NCBI GenBank assembly: GCA_012518325.1
Contig: JAAYSR010000236.1
Coordinates: forward strand, 1 to 6,282
From: Bacillota bacterium
GTDB taxonomy: Bacteria > Bacillota > Limnochordia > Darwinibacteriales > Darwinibacteriaceae
Direction of reading: 5' to 3'
Length of the DNA stretch: 6,282 nucleotides
Positions 1 through 5,989 of this stretch are shown one piece after another; position 1 is the stretch's first letter, and each line of letters begins with the position of its first letter. The position numbers and the translations under genes are program-made. A model generated the notes under the pieces. It did no database searches, was not told the origin of the DNA, and was given only the letters and a program-made list of their open reading frames with translations.

Positions 1-1035
1 CCCTCTACCGTTTCAAGGGCACTTAGCGGCAGCACTCTGATCAGCAAGAAAACCCGGGATCGGGTGCAAGAACTGGCCCACCGCCTAGGATACTTCGACC
101 AGCAGGCCGCCAAAGAAGGCAAAGTAAACGGCAGCATCGCTGTCTTTGTTTCTGACGTGACCAACCCTGTCTTGGCCCAAATGGTCAAGGGAGTAAAAAA
201 CAGGCTCAACGAAGCGGGAATAGGGATGTTTGTCATCGACAGCGACGGCAAGTCAGAGGACGAACTCTCGGCCCTTGACGCGCTGAAGAAAAACAACATC
301 TCCGGCATAGTAATGAGTTCGCCCCATTTTACCAGCGCTTACGCCACTGCCTTGCGGGCCCTTGACCTTCCGGCTGTCCTTGCTTTCAGTTTTAGCAAGG
401 AACCGGATATCAGCTGTGTGTATATTAACAACGTGGAAGCTTCCTTTGAAGCAGTGCAAAGCTTATTTCGCGCCGGACACGGCCACATTGGCATTGTCAG
501 CGGACCCGTTGGGGATCTGACCATCAGCCGGGAACGGCTGCAGGGCTGCCGATTAGCCTATATGGCTGAGGAGCGCACCTTCGATGACAGCTGCGTAGTA
601 GAAGGCGATTATTCCATAGCCTCAGGCTACGCGGCGGCTGCGGTGATGATGGATCAGTGGACGGAACGTCCCACTGCCATCTTCTGTTTCAGCGACACAA
701 TGGCCCTGGGCGTGCTGCAGGCACTGCGCGACCGGGGAATCAGGGTCCCGCAGGATGTCTCGGTAATGGGCTTCGATGGAATTGAGTTCTCAGCCTTAAC
801 CTGCCCTGCCCTGAGCACAGTTGTTCAGCCCTGTTTTGAGATCGGGCGCACATGTGCCGACATTCTGCTCAAAAAGATGACTCAGGAACAGACAGAGCCA
901 GTTAAACTGGAAATGCCTTATTCCCTTGAATTGCGGGAATCGGTTGGCCAACCGAACATCAGCACCTGCACTGGCGATGCAAAAGGAGGGGATACAGCCA
1001 AGCAAAACGCTTTACAGCAGTCTGAGCTTACATGA
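1..1035 (+). CDS. LacI-family transcriptional regulator, 5' end cut off by the window
   Basis: The reading frame is open from base 1, so the gene starts upstream; the GTG at 64 lies inside the DNA-binding domain and is not the real start. The first visible residues (PSTVSRALSGS, then LISKKTRDRV) are the recognition-helix region of a LacI helix-turn-helix, so only about 18-20 N-terminal residues are missing. A sugar-binding domain of the periplasmic-binding-protein type follows, with SDVTNPVLAQM near residues 51-61, ISRERLQG near 175-182 and VMGFDGIEF near 255-263. The hinge (residues 32-45) is shortened and lacks the usual leucine. After the normal end at RES (312-314) there is a 30-residue tail, longer than usual for the family. 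Only 18 bp separate it from the binding-protein gene, so it probably shares a transcript with, and controls, the transport operon. Family assignment is firm; the effector is unknown. Confidence 0.96.
   Translation, partial: PSTVSRALSGSTLISKKTRDRVQELAHRLGYFDQQAAKEGKVNGSIAVFVSDVTNPVLAQMVKGVKNRLNEAGIGMFVIDSDGKSEDELSALDALKKNNISGIVMSSPHFTSAYATALRALDLPAVLAFSFSKEPDISCVYINNVEASFEAVQSLFRAGHGHIGIVSGPVGDLTISRERLQGCRLAYMAEERTFDDSCVVEGDYSIASGYAAAAVMMDQWTERPTAIFCFSDTMALGVLQALRDRGIRVPQDVSVMGFDGIEFSALTCPALSTVVQPCFEIGRTCADILLKKMTQEQTEPVKLEMPYSLELRESVGQPNISTCTGDAKGGDTAKQNALQQSELT
940..955. promoter_or_regulatory. Perfect 16-bp palindrome in the regulator's 3' end, possible operator
   Basis: TCGGTTGGCCAACCGA is identical to its own reverse complement. 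It starts at the serine codon of the conserved RES motif and runs into the atypical C-terminal tail. It lies about 98 bp upstream of the binding-protein start. Symmetric sites of this size are bound by LacI-type dimers, but most known operators of the family have a central CG step, while this one has a central GC. I see no convincing -35/-10 pair beside it. The operator role is inference only. Confidence 0.3.
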
Positions 1036-1036
1036 C

Positions 1037-1046
1037 AAGAAGGGGG
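1037..1046 (+). promoter_or_regulatory. Ribosome binding site that sets a GTG start for the binding protein
   Basis: AAGAAGGGGG sits 7 bases before the GTG at 1054. This spacing, and the fact that a clean signal peptide begins directly at that codon, decide the start. There is no competing ATG nearby that would keep the signal peptide. Confidence 0.7.
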
Positions 1047-1053
1047 TTAAACT

Positions 1054-2310
1054 GTGTTAAGAAAAGCGAGTTCATTGTTCCTGCTGGTTCTTCTGGCAGT
1101 GTCCTTGGCGGCAAGCGCATTTGCACAAGAGATAACATTCTCATCCACCCAGTTTGTACCCATTGAAGAACAGGAATTTGCGCGTAACCATATTCTTGCC
1201 CCATTTACTGCTGAAACCGGCATCACCGTACACCTCATCTGCGAAGACGACGGTCCGTTCTTTGACAGGCTCATTGCCGAGGCCAGAGCAGGGCGCGCCG
1301 TGTCCGATGTCTTTGGCACGCTGCACGGGAATGTCCCGATTTTGGTAGCAGAAGGAGTTGCTGCCGATTTGGGCGACATTACCAGCATTCCGGGCCGGAC
1401 GTACATCTCTGAGTTTGTCAATCTTGGAAAAATGGAAGGAAAACAGGTCTATGTCCCCTGGATGCAGGCGACATACGTTATGATGGCCAACAAAAAGGCC
1501 CTCGACTACCTGCCTGAAGGCGCTGATCTGAATGCCCTGACCTATGATGAGCTCCTTGAATGGGCCAGGATACTCCAGGAAGAAACCGGAGGGCCCAAGC
1601 TCGGTCTGCCGGCAGGGCCCAGCGGCCTGTTCGGCAGAATGCTCCACGGGTATCTGTATCCCTCATTCACCGGCTATCAGGTACAGGCATTTAACACACC
1701 TGAAGCTGTGGAGATGTGGGAATACCTCAAGGAGCTAAACCGGTTCGTCCATCCCAGCTCAGGCATTTGGGCAGCCATGAGCGATCCGCTCCTGTTCGAA
1801 GAAGTCTGGCTGGCCTGGGACCACACTGCACGCCTCACCGCCGCTGTGCGTGAGAATCCGGATAAGTTCATAGCCTTCCCTGCACCCGCCGGGCCAAAAG
1901 GCAGAGCCTTTATCACTGTGCTCACCGGCATCGGAATCACACAGGGTTCGCAGAACTTCGATGCAGCCATGGAGCTCATCAAGTACATCACCTCGCCTGA
2001 CGTACAAGTGCAGGTCCTTGAAGGAACCGGGTTCTTCCCCACAACCCTGGAAGCGGTAGATCACATTCCGGAAGGTCCGGAGAAAATTCTGGCCTCAGCT
2101 GTCAGCCGCCAGGCAGACTCGCCTGACGGAATTGTTTCGCTGCTCCCGGTAGGACTGGGTGGACGTACAGGGGAGTTTGTCCCGCTCTACCTCGATACCT
2201 ACCAGGCCATCGTTGTGATGAACAGACCGATCCAGGAAACATTGGATGCCCAGTGGGCGCTGCTGCAGGATCTGTTCGAATCTATGGGTGCGGAGTATCC
2301 AAATCCGTAA
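1054..2310 (+). CDS. Extracellular sugar-binding protein of an ABC importer (family 1 type)
   Basis: This 418-residue protein captures the transport substrate outside the cytoplasmic membrane and hands it to the two permeases encoded next. Residues 1-24 form a Sec signal peptide: a short basic start (MLRK), a leucine-rich core and an AFA|QE signal peptidase I site after residue 24. No lipobox cysteine is present. The mature part has the layout of family 1 solute-binding proteins: an N-lobe segment VPWMQATYVMMANKKAL (134-150), LTYDELLEWARIL (162-174), a hinge/C-lobe region around WDHTARL (255-261) and FPAPAGPKGR (275-284), and the near-C-terminal GTGFFPTT (324-331). Length is normal for the family. 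The GTG start is supported by a strong ribosome binding site. The ligand cannot be told from sequence; a mono- or oligosaccharide or sugar acid is likely, given the MalF/MalG/MalK-type partners. Confidence 0.93.
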   Translation: MLRKASSLFLLVLLAVSLAASAFAQEITFSSTQFVPIEEQEFARNHILAPFTAETGITVHLICEDDGPFFDRLIAEARAGRAVSDVFGTLHGNVPILVAEGVAADLGDITSIPGRTYISEFVNLGKMEGKQVYVPWMQATYVMMANKKALDYLPEGADLNALTYDELLEWARILQEETGGPKLGLPAGPSGLFGRMLHGYLYPSFTGYQVQAFNTPEAVEMWEYLKELNRFVHPSSGIWAAMSDPLLFEEVWLAWDHTARLTAAVRENPDKFIAFPAPAGPKGRAFITVLTGIGITQGSQNFDAAMELIKYITSPDVQVQVLEGTGFFPTTLEAVDHIPEGPEKILASAVSRQADSPDGIVSLLPVGLGGRTGEFVPLYLDTYQAIVVMNRPIQETLDAQWALLQDLFESMGAEYPNP

Positions 2311-2321
2311 GCCTTCTCACT

Positions 2322-2353
2322 GATGGGTCGGGAGACATTCTCCCGACCGCATC
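2322..2353 (+). terminator. Strong intercistronic hairpin after the binding-protein gene (attenuator or mRNA stabiliser)
   Basis: GGTCGGGAGA (2326-2335) pairs perfectly with TCTCCCGACC (2339-2348) around a 3-base loop (CAT). The stem continues with GATG (2322-2325) against CATC (2350-2353) past a single bulged G at 2349, giving 14 pairs in total. The sequence after it, TTAATTA, is AT-rich but is not a run of Ts, so full intrinsic termination is doubtful. A hairpin between a binding-protein gene and its permease genes commonly lowers downstream expression or protects the upstream mRNA from 3' decay, so the binding protein is made in excess. The hairpin is seen directly; its effect is inferred. 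Confidence 0.7.
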
Positions 2354-2359
2354 TTAATT

Positions 2360-2366
2360 AGGAGGT
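2360..2366 (+). promoter_or_regulatory. Ribosome binding site for the first permease
   Basis: AGGAGGT lies 7 bases before the ATG at 2374 and just 3' of the hairpin. It is close to a consensus Shine-Dalgarno sequence, so the permease is probably translated independently rather than by coupling to the binding-protein gene 63 bp upstream. Confidence 0.75.
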
Positions 2367-2373
2367 AACGCCG

Positions 2374-3237
2374 ATGTCACTGTTAAGAAGAATACCTCTG
2401 CCAATTTTGCTGCTGTCCCCGACGCTCATCTTTCTGACACTGTTTTTTGTCATTCCGCTGGTCCAAGTGTCCGGCCTGGCATTTCAGTCGCCGGACAGCG
2501 TGTTCACATTGAGCAACTTTGACCGCATGGTCAGCGACATCTACTTCGACGGAGCTCTGCGCAACACAATTATTCTGTTGATCTTGATCATCCCCGTACA
2601 GCTTGTGCTGGCCTTTGCCGCAGCGCTCATCGTGAACCAGCGCCGTCGCGGTTCCACCTTCTTCCTGTACATTTACGCAATTCCCCTGGGGATCTCTGAT
2701 CTGGCGGCCGGCTTGATCTGGCTGTCTATCTTCACAGAACGGGGCTATTTAAACAGCATCCTGCACAACCTCGGGATTCTAGAGCGGCCGTTGATCTTTT
2801 TGTCCAGCATGACGCCAAAGTGGATGGTCGCCGCCATCGTTCTGACAGAGGTTTGGCGTGCAACGCCTCTGGTTATGGTCATCCTCCTTTCGGGCCTGCA
2901 AATGATCGCCAAGGACTACACGGAAGCGGCAGAGACCTTCGGCTGCACTTGGTGGCAGAAAGTGCGCTATGTCATCCTTCCCCTGCTAAAGCCGAGTATT
3001 CAGTCTGCCCTGATCATGCGGACCATGCTGGCGTTTCAGATGTTCGGCCCCATATTGGTCCTGGCCGGACGCCAGCTGCCCGTTTTCGCCTCAGAGTCCT
3101 ACTACTGGTACACTACAGTCAGGAATCCGCGGGTTGCAGCGGCCTATGCCTTGATGCTCATGGCTTTATCTGTAGTTGCCACCTTCCTTTACCTGCTGTT
3201 GTTGCGCACCAAAGATGAGCAAGTGGGAGTGATGTGA
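2374..3237 (+). CDS. Sugar ABC transporter permease, MalF/UgpA type
   Basis: This 287-residue inner-membrane protein forms one half of the importer channel. Six hydrophobic stretches fit membrane helices near residues 10-33, 64-87, 95-119, 150-174, 211-232 and 254-277. The ATPase-docking EAA loop is intact: EAAETFG (184-190) followed after nine residues by VILP (200-203), matching the pattern EAA-x3-G-x9-I-x-LP. It is shorter than E. coli MalF, which carries extra N-terminal helices and a large periplasmic loop, and resembles the compact UgpA/MsmF form. It sits one base before the second permease gene, with which it should form a heterodimer. Assignment to binding-protein-dependent permeases is firm; the substrate is not known. 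Confidence 0.95.
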   Translation: MSLLRRIPLPILLLSPTLIFLTLFFVIPLVQVSGLAFQSPDSVFTLSNFDRMVSDIYFDGALRNTIILLILIIPVQLVLAFAAALIVNQRRRGSTFFLYIYAIPLGISDLAAGLIWLSIFTERGYLNSILHNLGILERPLIFLSSMTPKWMVAAIVLTEVWRATPLVMVILLSGLQMIAKDYTEAAETFGCTWWQKVRYVILPLLKPSIQSALIMRTMLAFQMFGPILVLAGRQLPVFASESYYWYTTVRNPRVAAAYALMLMALSVVATFLYLLLLRTKDEQVGVM

Positions 3238-3238
3238 T

Positions 3239-4045
3239 ATGCGCTGGAAGAAGGCTTTGTTCTATGCTGCCGCCGCTGTGTTCGCTGTGTGGACCGTGAT
3301 GCCCATCGTTCTGATCGCGATGGCAGCCCTGACGCCGCGGCAGGAACTCTACTCCTGGCCGCGCCAGTTTATTCCCGAAAACTTCTCACTGGAGAGCTTC
3401 AGGTTCTTCGCCAACTCCCATGGAGTGCTGGCAGCAACGTTCAGAAGCATTGCCGTCGCCCTGGCAACTGTGCTGATCGCGCTCTTGGTAGGGGCACCTG
3501 CAGGGTATGCCCTGGCCAGGTTCCGGTTCCGGGGCAAAGAGGCGTTCCGGATCGGTATCCTGATGACGAGAATGTTTCCAACATCGCTGTTGGCAATTCC
3601 ACTCGCGGTAATCTACCTGAAGACAAACATATACGATACTATCGGCGGACTGGCCCTGATGCATGCCGCGCTTGCCATGCCCTTTGTGGTCTTGGTGACA
3701 TCCAGCCTCTTTTTGAAAGTCCCCTATGACCTGGAAGAAGCAGCCATGACCCTTGGGTGCAGCCGCATAGGGGCCTTTGTGCGGGTGAGCCTTCCTCTGG
3801 CCTTGCCCAGCCTGGTGGCGGCAGGCATCTACACCTTCGTCCTGTCCTGGAATGAGGTGTTCGCATCAGCGGTGCTCACTGTACACAACCGTACACTGCC
3901 CGCCCATATCATCAGTACGCTGAACGTATCCCCCCTCAACTTCAAGTTTGCAGGCGGATTCTTTATGATTATCCCTGCCCTGATCTTCATTTTCTTAGTA
4001 CGGCGCTACCTGCTTTCCATGTGGGGTGTAGCCATCAACAAATAA
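3239..4045 (+). CDS. Sugar ABC transporter permease, MalG/UgpE type
   Basis: This 268-residue protein is the second half of the membrane channel. Hydrophobic segments lie near residues 8-30, 68-92, 105-126, 138-159, 190-212 and 239-260. The EAA loop is present as EEAAMTLG (166-173), then VSLP (183-186) after nine residues. The motif PENFSLESFRFF (46-57) after the first helix is typical of MalG-type permeases, which usually carry a NYT/NFS-like stretch there. The ATG is one base after the stop of the first permease, and GGGAG at 3225-3229 serves as ribosome binding site inside the preceding gene, so translation is probably coupled. Length is normal for the family. Confidence 0.95.
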   Translation: MRWKKALFYAAAAVFAVWTVMPIVLIAMAALTPRQELYSWPRQFIPENFSLESFRFFANSHGVLAATFRSIAVALATVLIALLVGAPAGYALARFRFRGKEAFRIGILMTRMFPTSLLAIPLAVIYLKTNIYDTIGGLALMHAALAMPFVVLVTSSLFLKVPYDLEEAAMTLGCSRIGAFVRVSLPLALPSLVAAGIYTFVLSWNEVFASAVLTVHNRTLPAHIISTLNVSPLNFKFAGGFFMIIPALIFIFLVRRYLLSMWGVAINK

Positions 4046-4064
4046 GCGGATTGGAGGGTAGACT

Positions 4065-5183
4065 ATGGCAGAAGTACGACTGGAAAAGGTGACGCGGCGA
4101 TTTGGCAGTGTTGTGGCTGTTGACAATGTGGATCTGCAGATCAGGGACAAAGAATTCATGGTTTTCCTTGGACCAAGCGGCTGCGGTAAAACCACTACAC
4201 TGCGCAGCATCGCCGGCTTAGAAAAAATTGATGCCGGACGGATTTTCCTGGCTGACCAGGATGTAACCGACCTTCCCCCGGGACAGCGGGGCATCGGGAT
4301 GGTTTTTCAGAGTTATGCCCTGTTTCCCCATATGACAATTGCAGATAATATTGGCTTTGGCTTAAGAATTAAGAAAGTGCCTGCTTCCGAGAAAGCTGGG
4401 CGTGTCCGGAAAGTAGCGGAGCTGCTTTATCTTGACAACCTCCTGGACAGATATCCCGGGCAGCTGTCCGGCGGGCAGCGGCAAAGGGTGGCAGTGGCCA
4501 GAGCCCTTGTAATCGAGCCTGCAGTGCTGTTGATGGATGAACCCCTCAGCAACCTGGATGCTCTGCTGCGCATGCAGATGCGGGCTGAGCTGAAGAAGCT
4601 CCATCACGCCATTAACGCGACCACGATTTATGTCACCCACGACCAGGTGGAGGCACTCAGCCTCGGCGACCGCATCGCGGTGATGCGGGACGGAAAGATC
4701 GTCCAGTGTGATGTCCCTATGGAGATTTACGACAAGCCTGCCAACGTCTTTGTCGGAAGTTTCATCGGCAACCCGCCCATGAACTTTGTCCACGGCGAAG
4801 TAACCAGCCAAGAGGGCAGGCTCATGATCAAGGGCCAGGGTTTTACCGTCACACCGGATCCGAAGTGGTCCAAAGCGTTGGCTGATCGCAAACGGGTAAT
4901 CCTGGGAGTCCGCCCGGAGAACTTCCGTGTTCACTTCCAGGAGCCCGCCGGCGAGACCAACGGGGCGCAAGCTGCAGTGGAAGTAGTGGAACTTCTGGGC
5001 AATCTCAAACTGTTGACCATTGATTTAGCCGGAAGCGTGCTGAAGGTGTCTGTAGAACCGGACACTGCCGTCACTGCCGGCGAAAATGTCTGGTTGACCT
5101 GGAATGAAGACAAGCTGTGCATTTACGACTCAGATAATGAATGGGCAATAACACCGGAGAGGCCGGAAGTGGTGAGTGCATGA
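4065..5183 (+). CDS. Sugar ABC transporter ATPase, MalK/UgpC/MsmK type
   Basis: This 372-residue cytoplasmic ATPase should power the two permeases encoded just upstream. All catalytic motifs are intact: Walker A GPSGCGKTT (36-44), Q-loop FQSYALFP (81-88, Q82), signature LSGGQRQR (134-141), Walker B VLLMDEP (154-160) with D158 and E159, D-loop SNLD (162-165) and switch histidine H192 in YVTHDQ. The C-terminal third (about 235-360) is the regulatory OB/TOBE domain of the MalK group, with GNPPMNF (235-241) and GVRPENF (281-287). A GGAGGG ribosome binding site at 4053-4058 precedes the ATG. In many Bacillota one shared MsmK-type ATPase is encoded away from its permeases; here a dedicated copy is in the operon. 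UgpC or MsmK would be a family name only, so no symbol is given. Confidence 0.96.
   Translation: MAEVRLEKVTRRFGSVVAVDNVDLQIRDKEFMVFLGPSGCGKTTTLRSIAGLEKIDAGRIFLADQDVTDLPPGQRGIGMVFQSYALFPHMTIADNIGFGLRIKKVPASEKAGRVRKVAELLYLDNLLDRYPGQLSGGQRQRVAVARALVIEPAVLLMDEPLSNLDALLRMQMRAELKKLHHAINATTIYVTHDQVEALSLGDRIAVMRDGKIVQCDVPMEIYDKPANVFVGSFIGNPPMNFVHGEVTSQEGRLMIKGQGFTVTPDPKWSKALADRKRVILGVRPENFRVHFQEPAGETNGAQAAVEVVELLGNLKLLTIDLAGSVLKVSVEPDTAVTAGENVWLTWNEDKLCIYDSDNEWAITPERPEVVSA
5165..5176 (+). promoter_or_regulatory. Ribosome binding site choosing the internal ATG of the epimerase gene
   Basis: GGAAG (5165-5169) lies 10 bases before the ATG at 5180, with a second weaker GGTGAG at 5171-5176. The earlier in-frame ATG at 5141 has no Shine-Dalgarno-like sequence in the bases before it. 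This supports a start at 5180, where ATGA overlaps the ATPase stop codon. Confidence 0.55.
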
Positions 5184-5974
5184 TCCTGGCATTTCAAGAA
5201 GGGCTGGTGCCCGGTGAAAGCATTGCTGCCAAGCTTGAATGGCTGGCTGTACATGGTATTGACGGCATTGAACTTAACGGGCATGAGCTGCCTAGGCGCC
5301 TGCCGGAGATCAAAGCCGGCCTGGCCCGATTCCCGGTGCAGGCAACTGCCATTTGCGGCGGGTATCGCGGCTGGCTGGTTGGGGACGATTCCGAAGAGCA
5401 AAGTCACTTTCTCGCCGATATGCAGACGCTGCTTGAGTGCGCGGCTGAACTGGGCGCCAAAGGGGTGATTGCTCCGGCCATCTGGGGAACCTCCCATTAC
5501 CTGCCGCTGCCAAAGCGGAAAAGTTCTCCTGAACAGGACAGGAACATGCTGATCAGAAACTTGGAAATCCTGGGCAGTTACGCGGACTCTTTGGGAGTCA
5601 CGGTCCTGCTGGAGCCGCTAAATCGCTATCAAGCCCACTGTATCAATACAATTGGTGAGGCGCTGGAGATCATGGAGCTGGTTTCCTCTCCCGGCGCAGG
5701 CCTCATAGCCGACCTTTTCCATATGAACATGGAAGAGTCTGATCCCTTGGGTTCCCTAGCCAGGGCAGACAGACGCCTCGCCTATGTCCATCTGTCTGAC
5801 AGCAACCGGAAATTGCCGGGGTTAGGGCATATTGACTTCGCTGCGGTCTTTGCCCAGCTGCATCAGATGGGATTCAAAGGCGCTGCATCTGTGGAGGCTC
5901 TTCCTCCCGACCGCACTGAGCAGTTGAGCATTTGTGCCAATTACCTGGTCTCGCTGGGAGATCAGCTGAAGTAA
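5180..5974 (+). CDS. Sugar isomerase/epimerase, TIM-barrel AP_endonuc_2 type, resembling ketose 3-epimerases
   Basis: With the start at 5180 the protein has 264 residues; an in-frame ATG at 5141 would add 13 residues of poor quality overlapping the ATPase. The fold family is shown by the barrel segments GIDGIELN (26-33), LGAKGVIAPA (91-100), VLLEPLNRY (142-150), GLIADLFHMNMEE (174-186), YVHLSDSNRKLPGLGHID (202-219) and GAASVEA (234-240). The four metal-binding positions of D-tagatose/D-psicose 3-epimerases appear intact as E145, D178, H204 and E239, and substrate-contacting H181 and R210 are also present. Where those epimerases have a glutamate after the NR(F/Y) motif, this protein has Q151. 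Such enzymes move protons on keto sugars or isomerise sugars using a divalent metal in the cytoplasm. The ATGA overlap with the ATPase gene means coupled translation, so the enzyme probably acts on the imported compound. The exact reaction is not determined; related family members include hydroxypyruvate and inositol-pathway isomerases. Confidence 0.88.
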   Translation: MILAFQEGLVPGESIAAKLEWLAVHGIDGIELNGHELPRRLPEIKAGLARFPVQATAICGGYRGWLVGDDSEEQSHFLADMQTLLECAAELGAKGVIAPAIWGTSHYLPLPKRKSSPEQDRNMLIRNLEILGSYADSLGVTVLLEPLNRYQAHCINTIGEALEIMELVSSPGAGLIADLFHMNMEESDPLGSLARADRRLAYVHLSDSNRKLPGLGHIDFAAVFAQLHQMGFKGAASVEALPPDRTEQLSICANYLVSLGDQLK

Positions 5975-5980
5975 AGGTGG
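5973..5980 (+). promoter_or_regulatory. Ribosome binding site for the dehydrogenase GTG start
   Basis: AAAGGTGG overlaps the epimerase stop codon and lies 9 bases before the GTG at 5990. No ATG lies in frame close by; the first in-frame methionine is residue 46, after the conserved first strands of the fold, so GTG is the likely start. Confidence 0.55.
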
Positions 5981-5989
5981 TGGTAGGCT

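Noticed and set aside
377..401. Inverted repeat TCCTTGCT / AGCAAGGA inside the regulator gene
   Set aside because: An 8-bp stem with a 9-base loop in conserved coding sequence, without a T-run or nearby gene boundary, is likely chance.
981..991. Strong Shine-Dalgarno-like AAAAGGAGGGG in the regulator's tail
   Set aside because: No ATG, GTG or TTG follows at a usable distance, so it does not start a gene. It simply encodes the KGG part of the tail.
940..1053. A sigma-A type promoter between the palindrome and the binding-protein gene
   Set aside because: Weak -10-like strings such as GATACA (991-996) and TTACAT (1028-1033) have no matching -35 at proper spacing, so I do not call a promoter.
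1212..1225. Possible catabolite-repression (cre) site TGAAACCGGCATCA
   Set aside because: It misses several consensus positions (TGWAARCGYTWNCW) and lies within coding sequence of the binding protein with no promoter beside it.
1047..1647. Minus-strand open frames of 124 and 168 codons opposite the binding-protein gene
   Set aside because: They overlap each other and a well-supported gene, and show no recognisable domain or start signal. They are by-products of codon bias.
4362..4970. A 202-codon open frame on the minus strand across the ATPase gene
   Set aside because: It is the mirror of a highly conserved ATPase gene and its His/Leu/Pro-rich translation (for example HCHPLPLPAGQ opposite the signature motif) is the usual antisense artefact. 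No ribosome binding site or family similarity is seen.
5141..5179. Upstream ATG as the start of the epimerase gene
   Set aside because: The extra 13 residues (MGNNTGEAGSGEC) do not resemble the family's N-terminus, no Shine-Dalgarno precedes 5141, and the ATG at 5180 gives the common ATGA overlap and a normal barrel start.
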